This document shows, piece after piece, positions 1 through 12,711 of a DNA stretch of 64,000 nucleotides. The DNA is from Sipunculus nudus (lineage: Eukaryota; Annelida; Sipuncula; Golfingiida; Sipunculidae), in contig CM049311.1 in NCBI GenBank assembly GCA_026874595.1, forward strand, positions 70,850,453 to 70,914,452. The letters are read 5' to 3'. The notes under the pieces were generated by a model that ran no database searches, was not told the DNA's origin, and saw nothing but the letters and a program-made list of their open reading frames with translations. A program made the position numbers and the translations under genes. The first letter of the stretch is position 1. Every line of letters starts with the position of its first letter.

Positions 1-2249
1 TTGTCATGAGCAGCAGGCAAAGTGTAAAATGGATAACCCCATTTGCATCTGTGAAAGGCATGTGTTAAGGTGTATGCTACCAAATGGAGCCAAGAAAAGC
101 TACATGAATCAACAGGCCCTTGACCAAGAAGGCAAAGTGTAAAGTCATATGAGTTATAACCCAACTTTACCTCCACCTTTAGCATTCAAAGCCCAGACTT
201 AAAATTTATAGTTTAGCATATAGATCAGTGCAAGGTAATTCTAACAACCAAGCTTTGATTACACAATTAGGCAAAAGCTCCCTTTTAACCATATTAGATC
301 TATGTATGCTGTAGAAATTGTATGTTCAGATCCCTGAATATCTGTTCTGAGCTATTCCAACCCCATCATCAGGATAATACATATCACATGCCGTGACATA
401 AGTATATGGTACCAATGTAACCTGCACTGATGTTATTTCCGAATACTTGATTGGTGTCACATGTCCACAATAAATCAGATGAACAGGTACATTCTGGGTA
501 ACAGAGTAGCAGATGTGTAGTAATCAGCAGCTGACAGAGATATAAACGTAGCATAATTTATTTTGATGTTTTCCTGCATATAGGACTCACATCATTATTC
601 TTCATAACTGCCATTAATGCTACCATATAAGCTAATAAGCATGGATTCTTACCTGCCCCTGCAAGTACAGGTAACAGTACTTAGTATAGTAGTTGGTAAA
701 TAGATCTTATAAGGCAAAATCACTCACAAGGTAAATAAAAAGTCACTTTGTATATAATATTTTGTGTGGATACGTCCAATATTGATTCAAATATGAGTTT
801 ACTTAGTCCTATCAACAGCTAATTAAACACTGCATGTGTCTTAGTCAGGTTCAACCTTTTGCACTCCACCAAGCTATCTAAATAAGTGCATGCTGCTTCA
901 ATTACATGCTACTAGTATATTTTATGATGTTATTAAATCAAGAATTCACACAGCTTTCTGCACTAACATCTGATTAGACAAAGTGTAATTTCCTGATGTT
1001 TAACTTTACGCACCACATCTAGCTGACAATAACAAACTGTTATTTCAGTAACTCAAGTATATAATCTTCTCAATTTCTTAATAATTTCTCTCTCATTTTC
1101 TCAATTAACTCAGCACAGATTTATTTAATACAACAGATTATTGTTTTAAAAATCTCAAAAATAATTTATAGAAAATTTACTTAGCTGAAAACAAATTTGC
1201 ATCTGCTATAGTAATGTGGTCAAGTAGAATTTGTTTCCCTCTAACTTCCACCTTAAGCTGCTAATACAATGGTGTAACCCTTGGGGCTATTTTATGTTTG
1301 GTTATCAAACTTGTGAATAGTATGATAACATATTGGTATACATAACATGAAATAAACTAAGATGAAGGATCGACAGTGCTGTCAATAAATTACTAGGTTA
1401 ATCCTCCAATATAAATTGAAATTGGAATCTCACAGAACTCCAGGGAAAAATATAAGGTATAAAAATCTGTTATTATTGAAATACTTTCCAATCTCATTCA
1501 TATAGATTTAAATGAATCATGTAACAATAACATTAATAATAATAATCATAATAATAATAATAATAATATCACAATAAACAATAACAGCAACAGTATCAAG
1601 ATAAGCAATAATGATGTTTCCTGACAACTTATGTTGTCATTTTCATTATAATTACTATGTATTTTCTCTACCACAATAAATATTCTAACTATATTATCAT
1701 GAGATTTTTTATATCATAATTTTCTTTATTATCTTCATTTTATAAATATAATACTGTGTGATCATTTTAATGCCAAGTTAAAACATATATACCATTGATT
1801 GACACCTAAAGTACAGAAGAGAACACCCAAAACTGGCACTGATACAAATAAGTGAAGACCGTGTAATATTTGACACTAGACATGACCCATGCAAATCCTA
1901 GTAAGATAAACCTGAACTCTGTCTATTCTTCTTGTACCAGACAAGCAGTTTCAACCCTTCATGTAGAACAGGTACTGCTTGGCTGTGGATAAATTCTATC
2001 CTACGAGTCTGTACTGCTGCAGCTTATAAGAATTAAGGTGCATGAAAGTCAACCTGTTGTTGCCATAATATCCCAATGAATATTCTGTTTTACAGCAAAT
2101 AATTTCTATTGGCTTATCATGGAATATATGGCCATTAATGTAAAATAAATACATTTACATACAGGATCCCACACTACTGAAACTTCCACATACATAAAAT
2201 CTATGTTTTGTTATAATACAGTATTATAACATGTCTTTAAACATCACAG
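1..2249. other. AT-rich non-coding DNA
   Basis: No open reading frame of useful length and no recognisable element was seen here, apart from the AAT microsatellite listed separately. Short homopolymer A/T runs are frequent. It could hold introns or distal regulatory DNA of a gene outside the window, but nothing in the sequence shows this. Confidence 0.5.
1534..1569. repeat. (AAT)n microsatellite
   Basis: An imperfect run of AAT trinucleotides, interrupted once by ATC. It lies in AT-rich non-coding DNA. Confidence 0.85.
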
Positions 2250-3150
2250 AAACTGTCTAATCTATGAAGAGCTCCTAAGGCTAGAATAAGCAAACTGTCT
2301 AATCTATGAAGAGCTTCTAAAGCATAGAGTAAGCAAACTGTCTAATTTATGAAGAGCTTCTAAGGCATAGAGTAAGCAAACTGTCTAATCTATGAAGAGC
2401 TTCTGAAGCATAGAGTAAGCAAACTGTCTAATCTATAAGAGCTGCTAAGGCACAGAGTGAGCAAACTGTCTAATTTATGAAGAGCTTCTAAGGCACAGAG
2501 TAAGCAAACTGTCTAATTTATGAAGAGCTTCAAAGGCACAGAGTAAGCAAATTGTCTAATTTATGAAGAGCTTCAAAGGCACAGAGTAAGCAAACTGTCT
2601 AATCCATGAAGAGCTTCTGAGGCATAGAGTGAGCAAACTGTCTAATCTATGAAGAGCTTCAAAGGCACAGAGTAAGCAAACTGTCTAATCTATAAAGAGC
2701 TTCTAAGGCACAGAGTAAGCAAACTGTCTAATCTATGAAGAGCTTCTAGAGCATAGAGTAAGCAAACTGTCTAATCTATGAAGAGCTTCTGAGGCACAGA
2801 GTTAGCAAACTGTCTAATCTATGAAGAGCTTCTAAGGCATAGAGTAAGCAAACTGTCTAATCTATGAAGAGCTGTTAAGGCACAGAGTAAGCAAACTGTC
2901 TAATTTATGAAGAGCTTCTGAGGTATAGAGTTAACAAACTGTCTAATCTATGAAGAGCTTCTAAGGCATAGAGTAAGCAAACTGTCTAATCTATGAAGAG
3001 CTTCTAAGGCATAGAGTAAGCAAACTGTCTAATCTATGAAGAGCTGCTAAGGCACAGAGTAAGCAAACTGTCTAATTTATGAAGAGCTTCAAAGGCACAG
3101 AGTAAGCAAACTGTCTAATCTATGAAGAGCTTCTGAAGCACAGAGTAAGC
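2250..3150. repeat. 43-bp tandem repeat, 21 copies
   Basis: A head-to-tail array whose unit begins AAACTGTCTAATCTATGAAG, continues AGCTTCTAAGGCATAGAG and ends TAAGC. Reading unit by unit gives 21 copies. Nineteen are 43 bp and two are 42 bp (the first, and the one near 2418-2460), which accounts for the 901-bp length. Copies differ at a few recurring sites: T/C in the CTAAT(C/T)TATG block, TCTAAGG/TCAAAGG/TCTGAGG, and CATAG/CACAG. The array stops abruptly at both ends in unique sequence. There are no unique spacers, so it is a minisatellite and not a CRISPR. A 72-codon minus-strand frame at 3089-3307 overlaps its end and is not considered a gene. Confidence 0.95.
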
Positions 3151-4569
3151 CAGGTATCTGATGAAAATGGATGGTTTTATACAAATTCCAATCTACCATA
3201 CAATCTGTCATGTCTTTATGCACCCCACACACTCCTGTATTTTCAGTTACACAATACACTTCTTGATAAATTTCTTTGATAAACATCAGAAAAGAAAAAT
3301 ATTCCATTTCATCAGCAAAAAAAAACCACTTTCTCTGTAAAGAGTGTGGTTTCAGGTTTTTGTTGTTACTGTAGCTGATGCTTCATGATGATCACCAATA
3401 GGTAGAGATTCAGTCTTCTTTTATTTACAAACCAGTGTAACAGATGTAAACCTTTTTTTTTTACTCGAGAGAACCTATAAAATTTGTCTTCTGACTTTAA
3501 GAAGAGCAATCATTATATGTGTGAAAAAAAGATACAATCACACCCATTATATTTTTTTATCTTGTCACTGTTTGTTGCTATCTCTGCTAATATATCATCA
3601 CATACTCATCACTAAATTTTTTCATAGTTCTGTGATACCTGTCTTGAAAACTTCCTATCTTTTAAGACCACTTGTAACTTTTTGTCAGTCCCATGGGTGG
3701 TCACATGACACAGGTTTCACGGTATACACTGGCATACCACTGAAACAGGTGCTTTCATCTTTCATTCACAGCTGACTTTCACCATACTGATTTTTCTTTC
3801 ATTTACTGATCAAATCTTTTTTAAATCAACATCCACATTCCCACATAAATCCATCAAAATTCCATTCATCTTTTTACCTGGGCTTGTTTGCTGTATCATG
3901 TGTATATTTTTATATGTCACAGGCATAAATATGTATACAAACAAAACAGCTGAGAAAGACAGACAGACTTCATGGTCACATTAACTTAACTGATTAAGAT
4001 GATAAAGTAATTGATTGTAAACTACACACACAAGAGATTCATCTTTATTATATGTGGACACATATACCCACACACCCATACTCATGTTTTTTTATTCCCA
4101 TTCTGTGGAATCACAAGCAGAACCCACACTGAATAACATGCCTGGTGTGGCTGGCTAATTAACAAGGTCACTATGTCAATCAACATTCATCAACTTAATT
4201 AATATACCCAGGCTTGCTTGATAGGATACAAACATTTAGAACACATAACTGTGCCCATGCTTGGTTGCTCATGTGAGGTCTGTAACAACATTCCAACTAT
4301 CCAGGCCTCTATATCATTTAATACATAGAAGCAATCAGAAAGCTCAGAAACATTCAGAGGCATACATCAGCTGATATTCAGCCTGCCCATATGTAATGTA
4401 ACACGTCACAACCAGAAAATGCACAGAAAGGACATACCTGGGATTCAGACCTAGACACCTGGCTTTCTGATGGGCTATACCACCTGGTAATTAATTGACT
4501 ACCTGTGCAGCCCAAGTGACAAAGAGCTAATTCACACAAACTTAAACTATACAGACACAAAAGGCATAT
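3151..4569. other. Non-coding DNA without identified features
   Basis: AT-rich sequence with short A and T runs. The few frames of 70-90 codons here lack protein-like composition or recognisable motifs, so no gene is called. Confidence 0.4.
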
Positions 4570-5522
4570 CTCAGCATTAATTTTCTCTTCCAAAGGAGTT
4601 TTCAACCATTTTTCCCACAAATATCTCTTGACTATTTTTCTCACTCTCCATCTTTCCCAAAAATTTACCTCTCAATGGCTTACATTTTCACCATTTTTAA
4701 ACCTATAAACAGAGGAAGCATTTAATTGTAACATTTTTCTCCTGCACATATCTTTCCTTAATTTTTTGGCAAAAAGTAATTTTTTGCTTTTTTCCCCATA
4801 ATTTTTAAATTTATTTCCCAAATTCTCATGCAAACCTTTTTTCTCCCCCAGTGGTTTTTAATCATCATTGCCCCCCCCCCCCACCACACACACACAAACA
4901 CACACACTCACACAAGGGCTTTCAACCAATTCAGCCCAACATTGCTGCTGATATTCCTTCCAGTCACTCACGTAGTGCTTAATCTCCTTCCACCATTTCT
5001 TTCTGAAACAGATTTCCTGCTTCTTATGGTTTAATTTTCCACTCCTTCACCTTGTGTCCCTATAAATTTTTCAACAAGAAGCTTCATAACCATGAATTCA
5101 CTCCCAATAAACTTTTAACCATTTCACTCCCTAAGTTTCTTTCCATGATTCCCCCTTCCAAACCACTATCAACCAGTTAACTCTGTAACCGGCTTTCCAA
5201 GATTACTGATTTTCCAACATTAATTTCCCCAAAATGGCATTCTTCATTAATTTCCTTTCCATGTGCTCATTTCCAACATTTCCACCATATACTGACCTAG
5301 AGAAAATGATTATCTGCAAGTGGCTACCAGGCTTTTTTCATTTTTTAATCATATTTTCTACCACATATCCTTTGCAAGTATCTTTCCAGCACGTTTCTCC
5401 AAAACTGACTTTTCACCATTTCCCCTTCTACTGCCTGTCCAGATTTCTTCCCAAAAACTGAATTTCCACCATTTCTCTCCGCATATCCCTTTCTTCATAT
5501 GACTTACAGTTAGCTGAGCTTA
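4570..5522. repeat. Pyrimidine-rich degenerate repeat with a possible decayed family-A end
   Basis: The plus strand is strongly C+T rich for about 950 bp and repeats loose variants of phrases such as TTTTCACCATTTC and CCAAAACTGA at irregular spacing. A C12 run and a CA-rich microsatellite lie at 4871-4916. The block ends at about 5499-5522 with TATGACTTACAGTTAGCTGA then GCTTAC. This resembles the 3' terminus of the family-A elements further downstream (GATGACTTATAGTCAGCTGA then GCTAAA). The block may therefore be the body of an old element with the same terminus. No matching 5' end was found. Confidence 0.45.
4871..4916. repeat. Poly(C)12 and (CA)n microsatellite
   Basis: Twelve C residues at 4871-4882 are followed by an imperfect CA repeat. 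Confidence 0.9.
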
Positions 5523-8500
5523 CTATGCAGGACAAGAGAAGTGATCAGAGGACAGAAAAAAACCAGTACTGAGGTCAACCAATGACAATTAAATTAGCAG
5601 TTAGAGGTTTATTGTCAATTAACAGCAAACAGAAAGCTTATATCAAACATTCACAATTCTGTATATTTTTTCATTATAACTGTTTCAGCTGAATTTTGCA
5701 TAATTACTCTTATTAATTTATTCCTGTGCCATATGGCATTTATCACATAAACAGTCTAAAAAACTTGACCAATTAGGTAAACTCAGTGAGATGATCTTTA
5801 GAAAAGTATCACATACTATTAAGATGAAAAAAGACAGGATACAGGAAGTGATGTATACCAGATATCTCTTTATAAAGTGGAGTTTTCTTTGTAACTCACT
5901 CAGAGTACATATGGTTTTGCTCAACTACACAACTAACCTGACAGAACATTCCTTGATGGTTCACTTGGCAAAGATTTCACTACTCTTATTCAGTGGTGTC
6001 TGTAGAATTCTGGTATGTAGAACATATAATATGTAGATTTACAAGTTACATTCAGGTAAATAAACTGTATAACAAATAAACTTTTATGACTTAGACTGAG
6101 TTTGGTTGTAAGGAAACCCATACCTATATTCACATTAAAGTTTCTATCAACGTTACCTCAGACTTTTATCCTAGTTATATCTTTCCATTTTTTTTCATGT
6201 TTTTGTGCTTGAGTAATGTTATTCTCTACCATGCAAATGTTTATGTTAAACTATTTTTGTACACTCTTGTTATGGCACTGTCTGTCTACTGGATGTCTGT
6301 TAATTAAAATTGTTGCATTTCTATGAATATTTGATGAAATATGTTCTTTTCTGGTAAAATAGGAGATTAATGAAAGGCAACAAGATAGTCCAAAAGAAAA
6401 TCAATTCAGATAATAACTTTGTAATTTTAAGCCGGGACTAATTTACTGGAACATTTAAGGAATTTTGCATTAATTCAGGAACACTAATCAAGACAGATAT
6501 TTTGCAACTTATTAGATGACAGTGACTCTCTAGGGAAACAATAAAATGAATATCATCAGCATAATAAATTCAGACAATAGTTAACTTGTTTGGATACATG
6601 ATCTGTGGGTAAATACATACAATTTAATTGAAATTGGAGAAGTGAACCCTTTAGGTTATTTAATAATGGTTTAATTTTTACACAGAAAGCATGTGGGAGT
6701 GGGGTGCTCCAAATGAATTATCACAGAATTTATTCAGAATTTAGACTTCCCTAAGTGCATAAAGATCATCGCTTCCTTGACTAATTTCCCAGAAGGCTAA
6801 TATTCCCTGGTCAATTTTCTTTTAATCACATAGCATTATAAACACAAGACATTTTCGGTGCCTAAAAAGAGTACACATGCTTTAGCTTTGCTGAATAGTC
6901 TATAACAGTGCATTCATAATGGCTGACTTAGCTAGTAAAGGGCTAATTGTCTGGTCCTGTCTGTAAGTAACAAATCCCTGCAGGGGTCAGTCAACACAAT
7001 AAGGTCAAGCTTCCGTCTAATTTGGACCACCAGGAACATACTGAGTGTAAATAATGACCTTTCTTAAGATTTCCCGGATATGATATCAAGCATTGAGACA
7101 TATTAATCTATCAGACAAATTAATCACCCTTTGTGAGCCAGAGATGACAGGGAATAAATCTGTTGTTCCCAAGAGCCACAAGAAACCCCAGCAGATCATA
7201 GCATCCATGTAATTATTAAAGAAGCACAAACTTTAGCAGTCTTCTATTAGCCACAAGGCTTCACTCATTTCCTCAAGAAAGGGGTGGCAGGTACCATTAT
7301 GCACATGCTTCAGGTGGGGTATGCCCATTCAAATGAACACCTGAGGGCTAAGAACTAAGAACTTCACACCTTCAGCAACACATGGACTCCACCAGTCTTA
7401 CCTTATGGCTTGATATTACCAGACAATATTTACTTAACTAGCTTAATTCCGTTTATATACACCTAACTGAAAGAGCTACCTGTCAGTGCTGAAATGACTG
7501 TAATACTGCTGATGGGCTGCAAGTTGTGGATGAAGGCTGAATACTTTTAATATCAAGTGCTGGTACACATGCAGCTACCTGGGTTCACAACACACCTGTT
7601 TGTCTAATAGTGGGAAATCACTCGGCAGTTCCAACATGTAGCACAATCGGTGGGTATATATTTTATTTGTTTGTGTGCATATATTCAAAGCTGGGTTAAC
7701 TCTTTCAAACAAAATTAAAAGAGAAGCTCTCTCCATTATTGACATTTACTAGTTATCAATCATTATTAAATTCAGTTAAAGATATAGCGAAGTACACAAT
7801 TATCTTCAGGTATATTTTTAAGTTCAATGTCAGGGTGTGTGAGCACAGATATTGCAACAAGGGTATGGACATTTGTGAAAGTTGCATGTAAGAATCCTTT
7901 CCTACATCATTAATATTATTTTATTTTTTATTAGGTACAGTGAACATATAACTGGTCCCTTTTTCACCTGGTTATTCTTAATTAAAACTATTTGTTACCA
8001 TTAATTAGTTTTTCTAACTGTTATACATCATTTACACATCACAGAAAATAAGGTATGCATAGCCAGCAAAAAATGTAGACAGTTGTTCCAATTTTTGCAA
8101 CAATAGCTCTTGCGTGACTGTTTGTGTTGGCTTCTGGCACAAACTTGATCATACAGGCATGATAAAACTATAAAAACAACAAAGACTGTACTTATGGCAA
8201 ATTCTGAGTAAGTATTCACTAAGGTTATTTAAATATATTTAGATCACTCCCTTGAAAAACATTGGCAGCTTATAGAAAAGTTTATTTCCTCAACATTTAT
8301 TGAATTAATTATTGTACACTGGTGTTGTGCTAATCAATTAATTACACTGATGATTAGTCATTTTCTTCCTTCTCTAACGATATGTGTTAAGACACATTAA
8401 AAAAATTTTAACATGAAAAATCAAAAACCAAACTTTGAGCAGTAAAAGGGTCAACAGCCTGGCTGTACACTTGACCTTTCAGTGTGATCGTAAATGTCAC

Positions 8501-11500
8501 ATCTATTATTAATGCCTATTTTAAAATCAACTGTCTGACATAAAATTTTTTAATGTTTAAGCTATTTTGTAACATATCTCAATAATCCTATTTACAATCA
8601 TTCATCAGGAACGGAAATGTTTGACAAGCTGCGACAGAAAGAGTGAATCCATTAAAAAATATATTTAATCTAAAGGGTTAAGGATTATAAACTAGCTATG
8701 TGGTGTAACACATGGCAAAATAATCATCAAAACACTACACATATGACAAGATACCAAGTGAACAATGACAAAAGAATATTAAAAAAACACACTAAGGACC
8801 TGGAGAGAGCCCTCCAAATGCCACACCACATACAAACAATAGTAATTGTTCAGTTCTCCCTGGAGATAAGGTGACATTTCTTTTTATGAACTTTACAGTA
8901 TTACATTGCCCGTGTAAAAGAGGTGTGGAATGGCATCGCTCTTGTATGTGCACTTGTGAAACATTTCTAATATTCCCAAAGCACCTGGCCTTCCACTGCA
9001 CAGTGGCTAGCCCCATGTTAACAGTTCCCTACCATCCATCTTACAAAGACCATGTCTAAGAACTCGGCAGAGAAGGTCATTTTTTCCCACTATATGTAAT
9101 GAGGCAAGGAGACCCCATCTGTAAAAATCCTGAACTGAAAAAAACCTTGTCAAGCTGAGGTTGCTGCCTTAATACAGATAATGTGATGTATTGCAGAGTG
9201 TTCCTCCATCCATATTTTTTGTGCATTGGAATATCCATCAGACTCATAATTTTAGGGCTCTTCCTTCAAGTCTCTTGTCTGCTTAGTTACAAAAGGGTCA
9301 CATCTGCATTTGTCAGTAGAATATTCATTATGGTTTTGTGACATATTGTTCAAAATGTGTGTTCATTATAGAAAAGCATCAACTAAGTCTCTTTGTTATT
9401 TTTAACTCTTAAGTTTGTGAATATGTTGTTGAGATTTGTTTATAGTCCATTTCTATTTGTTTCTTAAATATTTACCTTCCTGGGGGTACCGATATGCATG
9501 ATCAATAGATATTTAGATAATCTATATGTTCTATATTTTATAAATGGTCAGGTCCAATACCGGTTGATGGCACTACATATCAAATAAGGATGAAGACAAC
9601 CATACAATAAATATACTATGTTATTATTACCAGTACACCCCAGGATCTGCATCTGCATACCTTACTTGTGCCTTAAAATTAATTGATACACAGTATGACA
9701 TAGTCACATTTGAAACTAGTAATCTGTATTCTAAGGAATGCAAAGCCTCTGAAATGCTCCCAAAACATCCACTTATTTAGCCCAATAATGCCAGGTTTAT
9801 TCGTCCATAAGTGGTTGCGTATATTCCTTGATGACATTCCTGAATCCGAATCATGATTGAGCCAGATCTACACCAAAATCTTATCCCATTCCCGATAGGC
9901 ACTGAGAATTTCATGAAATTCTGTTAATGATTGCATGTGTTACGTTCTCAACAAACACCACACACAACCAGGGATGAGGCAGTCAGGGGGAAAGTCATGC
10001 AGTTGACTAAATGAACAAGTAGTCCATCCATGTTTAAAATTTGAACCCTAGAACAGATGAACTGGGTTAATTTTACCCCTTTTAATATTAAGTATCTGTG
10101 CCATACTTAGTCTCTTCAACTGGTTGGTCCAGTGTATAGCATATCTATACCAATAATATTTGTGTCTGGAGTTTAAATCCCATAACAGGTGGTTTATATT
10201 TACCTTAATTTATCTTTTACCTTGATAATTATATATATGCTTTCTCAATGCATTTCAGCTGAACCATAAATCTGGAATCCTTGTAACCACATCAAAGTCA
10301 AGCCTTAATTACTGATCACAGATTCACTCCAGACCATGTCCTTGCTAGATTAATTGCCATTTTTCATGTGTGCCCTGTCATGTAAGCTACAAATACATGC
10401 TAACTCTCCAACAAAATCAATTCCTCTGAATAACCATGCAGGAAACCTGTGTTTGTAAATTCATGGTTTATAGGGATATGCCACCAGACAATTCAATAAA
10501 AATAGGAATTAATATTTGTAGAACATGAAGCCGGTGACAGGAGGATTTGGAGGCTGCTCCATTATCAATAAAAACCTCTGTTTATTACTGCTGTGACAGC
10601 CAGTGATTTTTTCTGTTATTACTATCACAGTAACTAGCATTGTTCATCAAAATATTTTTTCTTGGAATAATATAGTTCTTGGAATACTCCTCTATCGCTG
10701 ATTTAGCATTACAAACAGCTTCTTGCAGGAACATCTCAAATCAGTTTAATAAGTGTAAATTAATCAAATACTTTCTTTAGTTTATTTTTCATTTATATCA
10801 ATGCTGGTGATTCTAGCCCATGAGCACATTTTAAAACTTCAGGATGATTTTACTTAGGAGTTCTTTATTTTAACGCACTTAAAAATTTGCATAAATACAG
10901 AGTAAAGATATCACTAATCCTTGTCATGTCATATTAAATATAATCTTAGTCTGGTTATAAAATATCAATTAGAAAAATAGGCACATTAAAAATAAAGATG
11001 TGAGTTAAAAAATCTTATTACCATCTGTTGTTAACACTTAACATCTTTTTTAAAGTAATAATATTTGAACATTTTGAAAAAAAAAAAAAAAGAAAAACAG
11101 TTGCAGCTGTCATTAACTGGATTTATTTTTCTTTCAGCAATATTACCTGAACTTTAAGAAAACAATAAGAAAGATATAAAAATTATTAACAAAAATAAAA
11201 TCTTCCCACAGAAAAAAAATATATTTGAATCTGTTATTGAATCACTTGGGATTTATTATGTTTCAAAGCTATAATAATTTACAAATTTTTTTAGAGATAC
11301 TGCCCAGAAATGTATTCAAATGAAAATATAAGTACACTGCAATATCTGGGTGGATAAAAACTTTCACTGTAATAGGGTAATTGCCAATAAAATGGTTGTG
11401 ATAAACAAGCATTCATGTCCGTTTGTTTTGGGTGTGTGTTGTACCATCAGAGCTCTGTGTTGGAGGATTTATAAATCTTCCCAGGTTCATCTTACTGCAA

Positions 11501-12161
11501 TGCTGCTTATCACCATGCTGGCTGCCAATTCTTACACAGCCAACTTCAAGTTCATCCAGCACTGTTGGTTGTCCATGCAGTGCTTTAATGCTGACATTTG
11601 TATGGTGCACAGCAATTAACATGTTCATGACACACAACACCCCTGCTGTTTTTTGTTATTGCTGTGGCTGCCTGAGGAAAAAATCTAATGGCAATAAAAT
11701 TTTCAAAGAAAAAGGGATAAAATTCCTGGCTGTAAAAATCTCATTCACATCTCATTTTTAAGACATGCAGAAGACAGAAACACTATACGCTGGAAGTGGC
11801 TGTGTCAAGAAAAGAGTGACCTGATGGTAAGATATTGCTTGTAGAGGGGTCTTTCCATTGTATGAAGATGAGGTCAACCAGATGAAAAAGATGAAATGAC
11901 ATTATGAAGTGTTCTCCTTTCCGATATTTTTTTAAATTCTTATATGGGGTGGGTAACAATGCAGAAGTTGCCACAACATTCTAGACAAAATATCTCAAAC
12001 TGCACATGCTGATGTATTTTGCCATTATTGAAATCTCTGGATTTGAAATCCTTCAGACTTTCATGTTTTGTACAACATGAAATATTATTATGGAGATCGT
12101 TCATACAATTAAGTATTGATTATTTTATAAAGTGACTGAGACAGTTTGTTAAATCATCTGA
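5523..12161. other. Long AT-rich non-coding stretch
   Basis: About 6.6 kb without a supported gene. The longest frames (for example around 11350-11761) overlap one another on both strands and show no recognisable domain. Sequence near 10110-10190 loosely resembles a tRNA-type internal promoter and is discussed as a finding. Confidence 0.4.
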
Positions 12162-12711
12162 CAAGGTCGCCAGCAGCTAAATCTGAAAGAAAATTCCCTG
12201 ACTTTTCCCTGACTTTCAGTTTGTTTTCAAGGGTAAATTATCATGCAAATTTTGAATCTGGTCTCAACAATGTCATTTTACAGCCAACCTTACACAAAAC
12301 TTCATAGGAAACCATAAGGAAGACCAGAATCATACATCAGATCCTGCTTTTTTTATATACTATATTTTATATATTATATTTTATATATTACTGCGCAGAA
12401 ACAGAATTTGTCCATCATTAATTGTTGGTGTTAAATGTGTATCCATACTCTGAATCATCTACATAAGATTGTTATACAAAATTAAAAGGGAACAAGATTT
12501 AATCTGCAAACACAACGCTTTTCTAAAGGAGATGCAAATAAAACTCTTTAAACCTGATAACTAACTGCAATTGCCATAGCCACTAAAAATTCCCATACTT
12601 TTCCCTGACTTCCAAAAATATCCAAGAATTCCCTGACTTTTATGAAATTCCCTAACTTTTCCCTGACCTTGAAAAAAACTTTTTCTCCCTGACTTTAACC
12701 TGGCCACCCTG
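12162..12711. mobile_element. hAT-like short element with CCCTGACTT repeats
   Basis: The left end reads CAAGGTCGCCAG and the right end CTGGCCACCCTG. The inverse of the right end is CAGGGTGGCCAG, matching the left at 10 of 12 bases. Just inside both ends the phrase TTCCCTGACTTTTCCCTGAC recurs in direct orientation (about 12191-12222 and 12586-12690). A CAGGGTGGCCA-type end is familiar from short hAT-like elements in animals. No 8-bp flanking duplication is visible, and there is no coding sequence, so this would be an old non-autonomous copy. Confidence 0.5.

Noticed and set aside
2250-3150. CRISPR-like appearance of the 43-bp array
   Set aside because: The units are contiguous with no unique spacers, and the context is animal DNA. 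It is a minisatellite.
11350-11761. Cluster of overlapping frames of 75-112 codons on both strands
   Set aside because: No motif was recognised, and overlapping frames on both strands are mutually inconsistent. The block is a little richer in GC, but nothing supports a gene.
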